64,000 nucleotides of DNA from JAUNSR01 sp036655755 (GCA_036655755.1 JAVVPN010000003.1:1-64000), one strand, 5' to 3'. Shown: positions 42,777 through 52,319, counted from the first letter of the stretch. Notes: generated from the letters alone by a model not told the origin. Numbers and translations are program-made.

Positions 42777-44876
42777 ATGGAGACGGAACGACGTTTGTTT
42801 AAGCGCGATATTAGTTGGTTATCATTTAATTATCGCGTTTTAATGGAGGCGAAAGATGAATCATTGCCTCTATTTGAACGGATTAAATTTTTATCGATCT
42901 ACTCTTCCAATCTCGAAGAGTTCTATCGGGTTCGTGTTTCAGAACATCGCAAAGAGTTGATCAACAAGGATGCAACTCCCGAACAACGTGAGTCTGCCTG
43001 GAAAACCCTCGAGGCGATCAACAAAGAGGTAAGCCGCCAACTCAAAGAGTTTGATAGTTTTTTCGAGAATGATATTCTAAAAGAGCTGGCCCGCCACCGT
43101 ATCGTGTTATATGAAGGAGCGGAGGTGGAATCGGCTCATGCTGAATTTATCCGTACTTATTTCCGCGAAGAGGTTTTTCCTTATCTCGAACCGATGATCG
43201 TTATCAAAGATCAGCTCCATACCTTTATTCGTGACAATCGGCTTTATCTGGTCATACGCATGCACAAGGCTGTTTCCGATGCTGTTTGTCCGATTGAAAA
43301 CGGATTCAAATGCCCTGCCCTGATATCACCCGCCGGGCCTGTTTATTTCGTAATGAAAGTACCCTACTCTAAAGTGCCTCGGTTTGTTGAGTTGCCTGCG
43401 CTAGAAAATAAGCATTACCTCATGTTTGTCGAAGATATCATTAAGGCGAATCTGGGCGTGGTCTTTCCGGGCTTCGAAATAGATGGTGCATATACCATTC
43501 GTGTGTCGCGCGATGCCGATTTTCTGATCCCTTTTGAGAAGAAGCAAACATTGGTCGAAGAGATACGGCGCAATGTACGGAAACGGAAGATAGGGGCGGC
43601 CAATCGCCTGGTTTATGACTCTAAGATGCCGGCTGATTTTCTGCGGTTTATTTGTGAAGCCTTTCATTTTACCCCCGACCGGTGTATTCCCGAAGGATGC
43701 CATCTGCATCTTGAAGACCTTATCAAGTTGCCCAATCCGGTGGGCCGCTCGCTGACCGAGCAGTTGCCCCGGCCGTTGCGCATCCGTGAATTCGATAATT
43801 CGGGTTCCGTGTTTAAAGTGATCAAGAAAAAAGATATGTTGCTGCATTTTCCGTATCAGTCGTTCGAGTATCTGGTGCGTTTCCTCAACGAAGCTGCGTT
43901 TGACCCCTCGGTCGAAGAGATAAAGCTAACCCAGTATCGGGTAGCCGAAAATTCGGTTGTAATCAATTCATTGATCAGTGCGGCGCAAAACGGGAAGCGT
44001 GTTACCGTATTCGTCGAGCTAAAGGCGCGTTTTGATGAAGAAAATAATTTTGATACGGCAGAGATGATGCGAAAGGCGGGTATTCGGATCATTTACTCTT
44101 TACCCGGCTTAAAGGTGCATGCCAAGATGATTCTGGTTTTGCGTAAAACAGATGCTCACCATCTGAATAAATGTTTCGGTTGTCTGAGTACCGGCAATTT
44201 CAATGAAAAAACAGCCAATGTTTATTCCGATCTGGTGATCCTCACCAATCGGACCGAGTTGATTACCGAGATGGATAAATTATTCGAACTGCTTGAAAAA
44301 GGGGTAGAGCCATATCCGTTCAGATACTTGCTGGTATCGCAGTTTAACATGACCGAACAGATCGAATCGAAAATCCGTCGTGAAATCGAATCGGCGCGTT
44401 CCGGATGTAAAGCACGGATGATATTAAAAATGAATGGTCTGCACGATCCCAATATGATAGAACTTTTATATCAGGCAAGCGAAGCGGGAGTAGAGATCGA
44501 TCTGATCGTAAGAGGTATTTGTTGTTTGGTGCCGGGACAGAGTTACAGCAAGAATATCCGGATCACCCGCATTGTCGATTCGTTTCTCGAACATTCGCGG
44601 GTATGGTATTTCTATGCCGATGGCGAAGAAGAATTGTATATCACTTCGGCCGACTGGATGAAGCGAAATCTGAGTCGTCGTATTGAAACTGCATTTCCCG
44701 TTTGGGATAAATATGTAAAAGATGCCATTATAAACGGTTTGATGATCCAGCTTTCCGATAACGTAAAAGCTTGTTGGATAGATGAAAACCTCAATAATAT
44801 TTATAAAAAGAGTGGCAATAAGAAGACTCAGACCCGCGCGCAAAGAATGATTTATGAATCACTAAAAAGTGACTGA
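42777..44876 (+). CDS. ppk1: Polyphosphate kinase 1
   Basis: A 699-residue enzyme that polymerises ATP gamma-phosphate into polyphosphate. It opens with FKRDISWLSFNYRVL and SSNLEEFYRVRVSEH. The autophosphorylated histidine is in LPGLKVHAKMILVLRK, followed by GCLSTGNFNEKTANVYSD. The second catalytic histidine is in SFLEHSRVWYFY. Length and the four-domain layout are normal. It is monocistronic and faces the yccF gene tail to tail, 23 bases away. Confidence 0.96.
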   Translation: METERRLFKRDISWLSFNYRVLMEAKDESLPLFERIKFLSIYSSNLEEFYRVRVSEHRKELINKDATPEQRESAWKTLEAINKEVSRQLKEFDSFFENDILKELARHRIVLYEGAEVESAHAEFIRTYFREEVFPYLEPMIVIKDQLHTFIRDNRLYLVIRMHKAVSDAVCPIENGFKCPALISPAGPVYFVMKVPYSKVPRFVELPALENKHYLMFVEDIIKANLGVVFPGFEIDGAYTIRVSRDADFLIPFEKKQTLVEEIRRNVRKRKIGAANRLVYDSKMPADFLRFICEAFHFTPDRCIPEGCHLHLEDLIKLPNPVGRSLTEQLPRPLRIREFDNSGSVFKVIKKKDMLLHFPYQSFEYLVRFLNEAAFDPSVEEIKLTQYRVAENSVVINSLISAAQNGKRVTVFVELKARFDEENNFDTAEMMRKAGIRIIYSLPGLKVHAKMILVLRKTDAHHLNKCFGCLSTGNFNEKTANVYSDLVILTNRTELITEMDKLFELLEKGVEPYPFRYLLVSQFNMTEQIESKIRREIESARSGCKARMILKMNGLHDPNMIELLYQASEAGVEIDLIVRGICCLVPGQSYSKNIRITRIVDSFLEHSRVWYFYADGEEELYITSADWMKRNLSRRIETAFPVWDKYVKDAIINGLMIQLSDNVKACWIDENLNNIYKKSGNKKTQTRAQRMIYESLKSD

Positions 44877-44899
44877 TAGATGATTTCTTTGCAGAAAAA

Positions 44900-45274
44900 T
44901 TAATTGTTCTGGATTTCCTTACCAAACGGAGCCAAGGCAAGGGCCGCCATTTTGAAGTGCTGCAATCCAAACGGAATACCAATGATGGTGATACAGCAGA
45001 TCAGCCCGAATGCGATGTGGGTAAGCGCAATCCAGATACCGCCTATCAAAATCCAGATGATGTTCATAAGGATGTAGATGCATCCTCCGGCTTCCGGTTT
45101 GGTGGTAATCGTACTACCAAACGGCCAGAGGGCCAATACCCCTAACTTGAATATCTGAAATCCGAAAGGAATGCCCACGATGGTCAGGCAAAGCAGGGCA
45201 CCCGATATGAAATATTCGATGGCGATGGCCAATCCGCCCAATATAAGCCACAATACATTACCAATACAACCCAT
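44900..45274 (-). CDS. YccF-domain inner-membrane protein
   Basis: A 124-residue membrane protein made of two similar halves, each with the YccF signature: LLCLTIVGIPFGFQIFKLGVLALWPFG, split here as LCLTIVGIPFGFQ, and ICCITIIGIPFGLQ followed by FKMAALALAPFG. Four hydrophobic helices are visible. The role is unknown. It lies 22 bases after mazG and is probably co-transcribed. Confidence 0.88.
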   Translation of the reverse strand: MGCIGNVLWLILGGLAIAIEYFISGALLCLTIVGIPFGFQIFKLGVLALWPFGSTITTKPEAGGCIYILMNIIWILIGGIWIALTHIAFGLICCITIIGIPFGLQHFKMAALALAPFGKEIQNN

Positions 45275-45296
45275 GGTTATAATATCATTAAATTGT

Positions 45297-46082
45297 TTAT
45301 AATCCTAATCCTTTTGCCTCATTCCAGAATGCATCCATCTCCGCCAGCGTCATATCCTTCAGATTCAGTCCAGCTTCGTTCGCTCGCTTTTCAAGATAGT
45401 TGAAGCGGCGTATAAACTTCTGGTTGGTACGTTCGAGCGCATTGTCCGGATTAATTTTATACAGCCGGGCAGCGTTTATAAGGCTGAAGAACAAATCACC
45501 GAATTCCCCTTCCATTTTATCCTGATCGAGTAGGTCGATTTCATTTTTCAGTTCCGTAAACTCTTCCAATACCTTGTCCCAAACCTGTTCGCGCACTTCC
45601 CAGTCGAAACCGGCATTACGCGCTTTGTCCTGTATGCGGTGAGCTTTCACCAAAGCCGGAAGGGCAGAAGGCACCCCTTGCAATACGGTTTTATTACCCC
45701 CTTTTTCTTTTAGCTTGATCTGCTCCCAGTTTTGCTCCACTTGTCCTGCGGTTTCGGCAACAGTTTCGCCGAATACATGGGGATGGCGGAATATCAATTT
45801 GTCGCAAAGGCTGTTGCATACATCCGCAATGTCGAATGCGCCTTTCTCTTCGCCTATTTTAGAGTAGAATACGATATGCAGCAATACATCGCCCAGCTCT
45901 TTTTTCAATTCTTCATCATCGCCGGCCATAATGGCGGCACAAAGTTCGTACGTTTCTTCTATCGTATTGGCACGAAGTGATTCGTTGGTTTGCTTACGAT
46001 CCCACGGGCATTTTTCACGCAGCTCGTCGAGTACGTCGAGCAATCGCCCGAATGCTTCTATCTTTTGTTCTTTTGTATGCAT
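45297..46082 (-). CDS. mazG: Nucleoside triphosphate pyrophosphohydrolase MazG
   Basis: A 261-residue house-cleaning NTP pyrophosphatase. The metal-binding EExxE...ExxD pattern is in TIEETYELCAAI and ELGDVLLHIVFYSK, and the second MazG repeat holds EFTELKNEIDLLDQDKMEGEFGDLFFSLINAARL. It opens with LDELREKCPWDRKQTNESLR, the conserved MazG start. Length is normal. It is upstream of yccF. Confidence 0.95.
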   Translation of the reverse strand: MHTKEQKIEAFGRLLDVLDELREKCPWDRKQTNESLRANTIEETYELCAAIMAGDDEELKKELGDVLLHIVFYSKIGEEKGAFDIADVCNSLCDKLIFRHPHVFGETVAETAGQVEQNWEQIKLKEKGGNKTVLQGVPSALPALVKAHRIQDKARNAGFDWEVREQVWDKVLEEFTELKNEIDLLDQDKMEGEFGDLFFSLINAARLYKINPDNALERTNQKFIRRFNYLEKRANEAGLNLKDMTLAEMDAFWNEAKGLGL

Positions 46083-46139
46083 GTTGGCAAGTTGTTATAG
46101 CTTCGAATGAAATTCGTCAATCAAAGGTAATAAAAAATA

Positions 46140-46179
46140 TTCCCTCCGATTGAAAATGCATATTTCAGATCGGAGGGAA
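46140..46179 (-). terminator. Terminator of dsbD
   Basis: The perfect 11-bp arms TTCCCTCCGAT and ATCGGAGGGAA have a partly palindromic loop. On the minus strand they are followed by TATTTTTTATT, 25 bases after the dsbD stop. Confidence 0.85.
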
Positions 46180-46204
46180 AAATTAAATATTGTAGAAGAT
46201 GCGT

Positions 46205-48226
46205 TTATTTTCTGCTTTCAAACTCCTTTAACCCGTTGGTCAGGAATTTGATATAATCAGGCACACTTTCATTGAATGAATAAGATGGGCCGATCGGCAT
46301 TCCGCTTGGGTCGAGCAACACATAGAATGGCTGTGCGTTCGCTCCGAATTTTGAACGTTCAAGGTAGCTCCATTTGTCGCCTACCGTACGTAACGTACGT
46401 GTTTTGCCGTATTCTTCAATTTTGACTGGTTCGGCAAGCGGAGTTTTATCGTCAACGATCAGCGTAATAAGCACGTAATCTTTTTCGATAATGCTTTTTA
46501 CTTCCGAGTTGGTCCATACAGAGGCTTCCATTTTACGGCAGTTCACACATCCGTATCCAGAGAAGTCTACCAATACAGGCTTGTTTGCTTTGCGGGCATA
46601 AGCCATCCCTTCGTCATAATCGGTAAAGGATGCATGTACCTCTTCATTGTATAAGCTGAAGTCCTGAGTTGTCAATGGTGGTGCGAAAGCACTGATTGAT
46701 TTCAACGGAGCACCCCATAGTCCCGGTACCATATATACCGCAAAAGAAAGCGATATGATAGCCAGGAACAAACGTGGAATCGTGATGTAAGGAAGGTCGC
46801 TGTCATGCGAGAACTTCAGTTTGCCCAGCAAATAGAAGCCTAACATGGCAAAAATGATGATCCATAATGTCAGGAATACCTCACGGTCAAGGATACGCCA
46901 TCCGTAAGCAAGGTCTGCCACCGAAAGGAATTTCAGCGCCAATGCCAGTTCAAGGAATCCAAGTACCACTTTCACCGAGTTCAACCAACCGCCCGATTTA
47001 GGCATCGACTGAAGCATCGACGGGAAGACAGCGAACAATGAGAACGGAATAGCCAATGCAAGCGCGAAACCAAGCATACCTACCGCCGGTCCGGCAGTTG
47101 CACCCATCGAGGCAGCCTGTACAAGCAGTGTTCCGATAATCGGCCCTGTACAAGAGAACGATACAAGCGACAACGTAAATGCCATAAAGAAGATACTTAG
47201 CAATCCGGTTGTAGAGTCGGCTTTACTATCCAGTTTGGTTGTCCAAGAAGCCGGTAATGTAATTTCGAATGCACCCAAGAAGGAAACCGCGAATACAACA
47301 AGCAACAGGAAGAAGATAATATTGAAGACCGCGTTTGTCGCCAGGTCGTTCAATGCGCTCGCGCCGAACAATCCGGTGATAACCAATCCGAGCGTTACAT
47401 AAATAACAATGATCGAAATTCCGTAAGTGAAGGCGTCGCGAATCGATTTCTTACGGTCTTTTGTACGTTTCAGGAAGAAACTTACCGTCATCGGAATCAT
47501 TGGCCATACACAAGGCGTAAGCAGCGCGAACAAACCTCCGGCAAATCCGGCAAGCAAAATCAGCCACAAAGAAGAATCATGGTCAACCGTGTCTTTTCCG
47601 TATGCCTGAAGTTCGGTAATAACAGGTTTCCAAAGATCGGTGTCTTCTGAAGCGATCACTTCTTTTGATGGTTTGATCGGTTTGGCCGGAACCAATGGGA
47701 TAGCCGCAATTACAGAATCCTGCGTATTGTTACTGTCGGCAATCGATTTTTCCGCGTCTATTGGATTTTTATCGCCTTTCTTTCCGCTGAAAGAAAATTC
47801 TTCGGGAGTAGGAGGAAGGCAAGTTTCATCATTACAACCCATAAAACGAAGTTCACCCTGAATGCTGTAATTCTTATCCGTTACCTGGATTTTTTGAATG
47901 AATTTTACTTCGGATGCAAACCAGTTGAGCTCCATGTCAAACTGTTTGTCATACTGGAATATCGGGGTACGTTCTGCCTTGATTTTTCCGATAAGTTTAG
48001 CCCCTTTTACCTCGTGAAAAGTAAAAGTGGTCGAAATAGGTCCCCCTTCGGGTAGATCCAGCCCGTACAAATGCCATCCGTCTTCGATTGAAGCTTTGAA
48101 TATGAGTTCTTTTTCATTACCCGAAAGATTGTGTGTAGAAAAACTCCAGGTAATCGGCTCTAAAATCTGAGCTTGCCCAAAGGCTGCGATGCATAAAAAT
48201 AAAAATAAGTAATAAAGTCTTTTCAT
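46205..48226 (-). CDS. dsbD: Thiol:disulfide interchange protein DsbD
   Basis: A 673-residue protein that carries electrons from cytoplasmic thioredoxin to the periplasm. A signal peptide (MKRLYYLFLFLCIAAFGQAQ) leads into the DsbD-alpha domain, with its cysteine pair in FMGCNDETCLPP. About eight transmembrane helices follow (about 215-490), including LTPCVWPMIPMTVSFF and FSCTGPIIGTLL with the paired membrane cysteines. The C-terminal thioredoxin-like domain has the CxxC-type site GYGCVNCRKME. All redox cysteines are kept. Upstream, a weak minus-strand -7 element (TATATTTA) is present. Confidence 0.93.
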   Translation of the reverse strand: MKRLYYLFLFLCIAAFGQAQILEPITWSFSTHNLSGNEKELIFKASIEDGWHLYGLDLPEGGPISTTFTFHEVKGAKLIGKIKAERTPIFQYDKQFDMELNWFASEVKFIQKIQVTDKNYSIQGELRFMGCNDETCLPPTPEEFSFSGKKGDKNPIDAEKSIADSNNTQDSVIAAIPLVPAKPIKPSKEVIASEDTDLWKPVITELQAYGKDTVDHDSSLWLILLAGFAGGLFALLTPCVWPMIPMTVSFFLKRTKDRKKSIRDAFTYGISIIVIYVTLGLVITGLFGASALNDLATNAVFNIIFFLLLVVFAVSFLGAFEITLPASWTTKLDSKADSTTGLLSIFFMAFTLSLVSFSCTGPIIGTLLVQAASMGATAGPAVGMLGFALALAIPFSLFAVFPSMLQSMPKSGGWLNSVKVVLGFLELALALKFLSVADLAYGWRILDREVFLTLWIIIFAMLGFYLLGKLKFSHDSDLPYITIPRLFLAIISLSFAVYMVPGLWGAPLKSISAFAPPLTTQDFSLYNEEVHASFTDYDEGMAYARKANKPVLVDFSGYGCVNCRKMEASVWTNSEVKSIIEKDYVLITLIVDDKTPLAEPVKIEEYGKTRTLRTVGDKWSYLERSKFGANAQPFYVLLDPSGMPIGPSYSFNESVPDYIKFLTNGLKEFESRK

Positions 48227-48415
48227 TGAAGAAAAAATTTGAATTTAGAGATTGTAATGACGAATCGTTTTTGGGTTTTTGTATAAATATACTACCTTTT
48301 TACATAGCACCTTAACCAAATGGCGCATTTGTATCTTGATGTTAAAAATATATTATATACAAATAAATACAAATATAGAATTAAAAAATTTTGTTTTTGC
48401 AGAAATCTGTTGTTC

Positions 48416-48631
48416 ATGGGAATTTTCGCCAATAAAAAAAGAAGAATCGGATTCTATTTGCCCGATAACTGGTTAATGTTTTCGGTTTTCCCCATACATT
48501 CGGGGGTGTTGAGGCTTTTATTCTTCCGATTCATGGGTTTCAGTTTCCGAATTATTGCGAAAATGGGCATATTTACCTATTCTTATGAAATGCTCAAGAA
48601 GAGGAGGAGTGCTGTTTTCAATTCTTTTTGA
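48416..48631 (+). CDS. Possible small basic protein
   Basis: A 71-codon frame beginning MGIFANKKRRIGFYLPDN, basic with hydrophobic aromatic stretches. A -7-like TGTTTTTG (48393-48400) ends 15 bases before the ATG. The frame is open 32 codons further upstream without a better start. No family is recognised. The rest of the 48227-48730 gap shows nothing but AT-rich sequence and the promoter for the next gene. It may equally be non-coding. Confidence 0.3.
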   Translation: MGIFANKKRRIGFYLPDNWLMFSVFPIHSGVLRLLFFRFMGFSFRIIAKMGIFTYSYEMLKKRRSAVFNSF

Positions 48632-48663
48632 ATGATTTTTATCTTCAAACAATCATTAATTTG

Positions 48664-48671
48664 TACTTTTG
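48664..48671 (+). promoter_or_regulatory. -7 promoter element of the NrnA-like gene
   Basis: TACTTTTG matches TAnnTTTG, 59 bases before the ATG. Confidence 0.5.
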
Positions 48672-48730
48672 GAACCAGAAAGCTGTTCGAACGAACAGGT
48701 TTTTGATTTATAGAAGCGTACTGATTATAT

Positions 48731-49759
48731 ATGATTACAAAAATTATCCGGGAAGAGCTGATTCAGAAAGTAAAGAAAGCGATTGAAAAACATGATCGTT
48801 TCGTAATTGTGGCGCACGTATCGCCCGACGGGGATGCCCTGGGTTCTTCATTAGGTCTTTACCATTTCCTCGGAGAGATGGAAAAAGATGTGACGGTAAT
48901 ATATGCCGATAGTGTGTCTGACAATTTGAATTGGTTGCCGGGTGTAAAGGATGCTTTGTTTTATGATGAAACACCCGACGCGGCAAATGCCGAGATTGCA
49001 GCGGCAGAAGTGATTTTCTGTGTCGATTTTAATGCGGCTAAACGTATGGGAAAGATGGCGGATGCCGTAGTAAACGCCGACGCCCTTCGCATTATGGTAG
49101 ATCATCATTTATATCCCGACGACTTTTGCCAGATTTGTATTTCTCATCCCGAAATATCATCTACCAGCGAACTGATTTTCCGGTTGATTTGCCGTATGGG
49201 ATATTTCGATATGATCAATCTGAATATTGCAACCGTAATTTATACGGGTATGATGACCGATACCGGAGCATTCACCTATAATTCGGTTTCACCTGAAATT
49301 TATTTAATTATCAGTGAACTGCTGAAAATCGGAATCAATAAGGATAAAATCTATGATCGCGTGTTCAATACTTTTTCCGAATCGCGCGAACGTCTGATGG
49401 GATTTGCCATCAATAAGAAGATGAAAGTATTCAAGCCCTATAAGGCGGCGATGATTTCGCTTACTACCGAAGAACTCGAATCGTATAACTTTAAAAAAGG
49501 AGATGCCGAAGGATTTGTAAATATCCCGCTTTCCATTAAAGGAATCGTATTCTCCGTATTTTTCCGTCAGGATAAAGAATACATCAAGGTGTCGCTTCGG
49601 TCGAAAGGGAATTTCCCTGCCAACAAGGTGGCTGAGCAGTATTTCAATGGGGGAGGACACAAAAATGCTTCGGGCGGAGAGTTCTTCGGAACCATGGAAG
49701 AAGCCGAGAAATTGTTTGAGTCGATTCTGCCTCATTTTGAAAATTATCTTGAAGATTAA
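48731..49759 (+). CDS. DHH-family NrnA-like oligoribonuclease / PAP phosphatase
   Basis: A 342-residue phosphoesterase of the DHH/DHHA1 family that degrades nanoRNAs and, in NrnA, also 3'-phosphoadenosine-5'-phosphate. Metal motifs are VAHVSPDGDALGSSLGLYHF, FCVDFN and IMVDHHLYPDD, with GMMTDTGAF. The DHHA1 substrate motif is FNGGGHKNASGGEF. Length is normal. It lies 50 bases before the DUF4827 lipoprotein, which has its own promoter. Confidence 0.92.
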   Translation: MITKIIREELIQKVKKAIEKHDRFVIVAHVSPDGDALGSSLGLYHFLGEMEKDVTVIYADSVSDNLNWLPGVKDALFYDETPDAANAEIAAAEVIFCVDFNAAKRMGKMADAVVNADALRIMVDHHLYPDDFCQICISHPEISSTSELIFRLICRMGYFDMINLNIATVIYTGMMTDTGAFTYNSVSPEIYLIISELLKIGINKDKIYDRVFNTFSESRERLMGFAINKKMKVFKPYKAAMISLTTEELESYNFKKGDAEGFVNIPLSIKGIVFSVFFRQDKEYIKVSLRSKGNFPANKVAEQYFNGGGHKNASGGEFFGTMEEAEKLFESILPHFENYLED

Positions 49760-49780
49760 GGAAGAAGTAAGGATTATTTA

Positions 49781-49788
49781 TATTTTTG
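49781..49788 (+). promoter_or_regulatory. -7 promoter element that decides the DUF4827 start
   Basis: TATTTTTG matches TAnnTTTG. The TTG at 49786 that opens the longest frame lies inside this element, so translation must begin later, at ATG 49810. Confidence 0.6.
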
Positions 49789-49809
49789 AAAAAAATTAAG
49801 ATCTCAATT

Positions 49810-50418
49810 ATGAAACGAATTACGTATCTCTGTTCTATGTTGTTGATGGGCGCGGCTGTAGCTTTTACTTCGTGTGACGACAATAAAACTTATGCCGAAA
49901 AGCTTGCTGATGAAAAAGATGCGATTAAAAAGTTCGTAGCTGAACAACAAATCAAGGCAACTTTTGTTTCGGAAGATCAGTTAGCGACATACCAGACTGA
50001 TGCTGCCAACTGGCTGCCGGGTACAACCCATTTCGCCCTAAGCGAATGGTATAAGTTTGATGATAACTTATATATGCGTATCAACAATTACGGCGACACT
50101 ACCAGCATGTTTATCAAGAAGAATTTGCCGGATATCGTAATCCGTTTTGATAGCTGTTATAACCTGCTTACTTACGATAACCTTTCTTCGCCGTTTGTCG
50201 GAAATGAAAATCCGACTGCTAATCCGTGGTATTTGCAGGCTTGGAATCCGAATTATGCAGGCCAGTTCGGAACAGGACTTGAATTTCCGCTCCGCTATCT
50301 GGGTAATAACGGGAATGTAAGCCTGATCGTTCCTTCAAAACTGGGACTGAGCGGCGACACGCAAAGCGTAACCCCTTACTTTTATAAAACAGTTACTTAT
50401 ACTCTTTCAAATCAATAA
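49810..50418 (+). CDS. DUF4827 family lipoprotein
   Basis: A 202-residue protein with a lipoprotein signal ending at the cysteine of AFTSCDDNKTYAEKL. The mature part has the Bacteroidales DUF4827 pattern, resembling a fold related to FKBP-type or immunophilin-like lipoproteins: EKDAIKKFVAEQQIKA, DDNLYMRINNYGD and the IVIRFDSCYNL strand. The function is unknown and no catalytic residues are evident. glmM starts 34 bases after it and is probably co-transcribed. Confidence 0.82.
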   Translation: MKRITYLCSMLLMGAAVAFTSCDDNKTYAEKLADEKDAIKKFVAEQQIKATFVSEDQLATYQTDAANWLPGTTHFALSEWYKFDDNLYMRINNYGDTTSMFIKKNLPDIVIRFDSCYNLLTYDNLSSPFVGNENPTANPWYLQAWNPNYAGQFGTGLEFPLRYLGNNGNVSLIVPSKLGLSGDTQSVTPYFYKTVTYTLSNQ

Positions 50419-50452
50419 GAGTAACTCTTATCTATAAAAATATATCAACATT

Positions 50453-51841
50453 ATGTCTTTGATTAAATCTATTTCCGGAATTCGCGGAACCATTGGAGGA
50501 CAGGCGGGAGACGGTTTAAACCCTCTTGATATCGTAAAGTTTACGGCAGCATATGCTACTGTAATCCGCCGTATGGGAGCTTCCGACTCGAATAAAATCG
50601 TAGTAGGGCGCGATGCCCGAATTTCTGGTGAAATGGTGCTTTATAATGTAATCGGCACATTGATGGGTATGGGATTCGATGTGGTAAACATCGGCCTGGC
50701 TACCACTCCTACCACCGAGCTTGCCGTAACGGGCGAAAAAGCCGCAGGGGGTATTATTCTTACTGCAAGCCATAACCCACGTCAGTGGAATGCCTTGAAA
50801 CTATTGAATGAAAAAGGCGAATTCCTGAATGCTGCCGAAGGTAACGAAGTGCTTGAGATTGCCGCTGCCGAAGATTTCGACTTTGCAGAGGTGGATCAGC
50901 TGGGTAAACTGACTGAAGATTTTTCATATACACAGAAACATATTGAGAGCGTACTTGCGCTCAACCTTGTAGATGTTGAGGCGATTAAGGCGGCCAACTT
51001 CCGCGTAGCGGTTGATTGTGTAAATTCGGTAGGCGGAATCGCTATCCCGGCTTTATTGGAGGCTTTAGGCGTAAAACAGGTTGAAAAACTATATTGCGAA
51101 CCAAACGGACAGTTCCCGCACAATCCGGAGCCGCTTCCTGAACATCTTACCGATATTTCGGCATTGATGAAAGAGGGGCGTGCCGATGTAGGTTTTGTGG
51201 TTGATCCCGATGTAGACCGCCTGGCGGTAATCTGCGAGAACGGAGCGATGTTTGGCGAAGAATATACATTGGTGGCGGTAGCCGACTATGTATTGCGTCA
51301 TACGCCGGGTAACACCGTATCCAACCTGAGCTCTTCACGCGCGTTGCGCGACGTAACCCGCGCATTGGGCGGCGAATACAATGCTGCCGCTGTGGGAGAA
51401 GTAAACGTGGTTGCCAAAATGAAAGAAACCGGTGCCGTAATCGGTGGCGAAGGTAATGGCGGGGTTATTTATCCTGAATCTCATTACGGACGCGATGCTC
51501 TGGTGGGGATTGCTTTGTTCCTTACTCATTTGGCTAAGACAGGTAAAAAAGTGAGCGAACTGCGCGCTTCTTATCCTGCTTACTCTATCGCGAAACAGAA
51601 AGTGGAATTAACTCCGGATATCGATGTAGATGCATTGTTGATCGCGGTAAAAGAGAAATACGCACAATACGATATTACCGATATCGACGGTGTGAAAATC
51701 GATTTCCCTGATCGTTGGGTTCACCTGCGCAAGTCGAATACGGAACCGATCATCCGTGTGTATGCTGAAGCGGCTACTGCTCAGGAAGCCGAAGATACTG
51801 CTGCCGGCGTGATGAGCGTAATTCGTGAAATGGCTAAATAA
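50453..51841 (+). CDS. glmM: Phosphoglucosamine mutase (GlmM-type phosphohexomutase)
   Basis: A 462-residue alpha-D-phosphohexomutase that would convert glucosamine-6-phosphate to glucosamine-1-phosphate for cell-wall and LPS precursors. The active-site phosphoserine is Ser106 in ILTASHNPRQWNALK. The metal loop is DPDVDRLAV, the sugar-binding loop GEGNGGVIYP and the phosphate-binding loop RKSNTEPIIRVYAE. GlmM versus other phosphohexomutases is inferred from overall similarity. It is followed by a strong terminator. Confidence 0.92.
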   Translation: MSLIKSISGIRGTIGGQAGDGLNPLDIVKFTAAYATVIRRMGASDSNKIVVGRDARISGEMVLYNVIGTLMGMGFDVVNIGLATTPTTELAVTGEKAAGGIILTASHNPRQWNALKLLNEKGEFLNAAEGNEVLEIAAAEDFDFAEVDQLGKLTEDFSYTQKHIESVLALNLVDVEAIKAANFRVAVDCVNSVGGIAIPALLEALGVKQVEKLYCEPNGQFPHNPEPLPEHLTDISALMKEGRADVGFVVDPDVDRLAVICENGAMFGEEYTLVAVADYVLRHTPGNTVSNLSSSRALRDVTRALGGEYNAAAVGEVNVVAKMKETGAVIGGEGNGGVIYPESHYGRDALVGIALFLTHLAKTGKKVSELRASYPAYSIAKQKVELTPDIDVDALLIAVKEKYAQYDITDIDGVKIDFPDRWVHLRKSNTEPIIRVYAEAATAQEAEDTAAGVMSVIREMAK

Positions 51842-51859
51842 TAAATAGATGAATATTCG

Positions 51860-51890
51860 AAAGACCCGCAACTCTGCGGGTCTTTTTTTT
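51860..51890 (+). terminator. Rho-independent terminator of glmM
   Basis: The perfect 11-bp stem AAAGACCCGCA / TGCGGGTCTTT has an ACTC loop and a run of eight Ts, 18 bases after the stop. Confidence 0.93.
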
Positions 51891-51937
51891 GCACCGGCCC
51901 TTCCTTTTGATATCAAATACTTCTTCTTTGTTAAGCT

Positions 51938-52120
51938 GATAGTGGCTTTTGTCATCGGCGATAGTGGCTTCTGTCATCGGCGATAGTAGTGTGGTGATGC
52001 ACTCACGGGGAGCGGATGTGTGCTTCAAGAGGGACGGATGTGTGCCTCACGAGGGGCGGATGTGTGCTTCATGGGGCACACTATTGTGCTTCTTGAAGCA
52101 AACTATTGTTTCCGAATGGC
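51938..52120. repeat. Degenerate tandem array with about 22-bp periodicity
   Basis: The 51891-52319 gap has no convincing gene. Two 22-bp copies of GATAGTGGCTTYTGTCATCGGC (51938-51959, 51960-51981) are followed by a degenerate unit. Then come three copies of CGGATGTGTGCYTCA plus a G-rich end (52013-52034, 52035-52056, 52057-52076), and two units sharing ACTATTGT (52077-52098, 52099-52120). The common period of 22, with some 20-base units, suggests slippage or array decay. It is unlike a CRISPR because there are no unique spacers. Confidence 0.8.
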
Positions 52121-52276
52121 AAGGAAGCGCTCCCCGTGAAGGCTACGCGGAAGAACCATCGCCAAAAGCAAAAAGAACTATCCGGAAATGGGAAAAGAAA
52201 TAGCGTTTAATTTTATTGACACAGTTATTCGCACAAATTAGGGAAAAATGGATGGCATAAAGCTATTCTTGGCGGT

Positions 52277-52284
52277 ATCTTTGC
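52277..52284 (+). promoter_or_regulatory. -7 promoter element of the nucleotidase lipoprotein gene
   Basis: TATCTTTG matches TAnnTTTG exactly, 35 bases before the ATG. Confidence 0.62.
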
Positions 52285-52319
52285 AGTAATTTAAAAATCC
52301 TTTTTAATCATTTTAGATT

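Noticed and set aside
51938..52120. Possible CRISPR array
   Set aside because: Repeats are directly adjacent and degenerate with no unique spacers of constant length.
51949..52203. 84-codon plus-strand frame over the 22-bp array
   Set aside because: It arises from the repeats, has no ribosome binding or promoter signal and no protein-like pattern.
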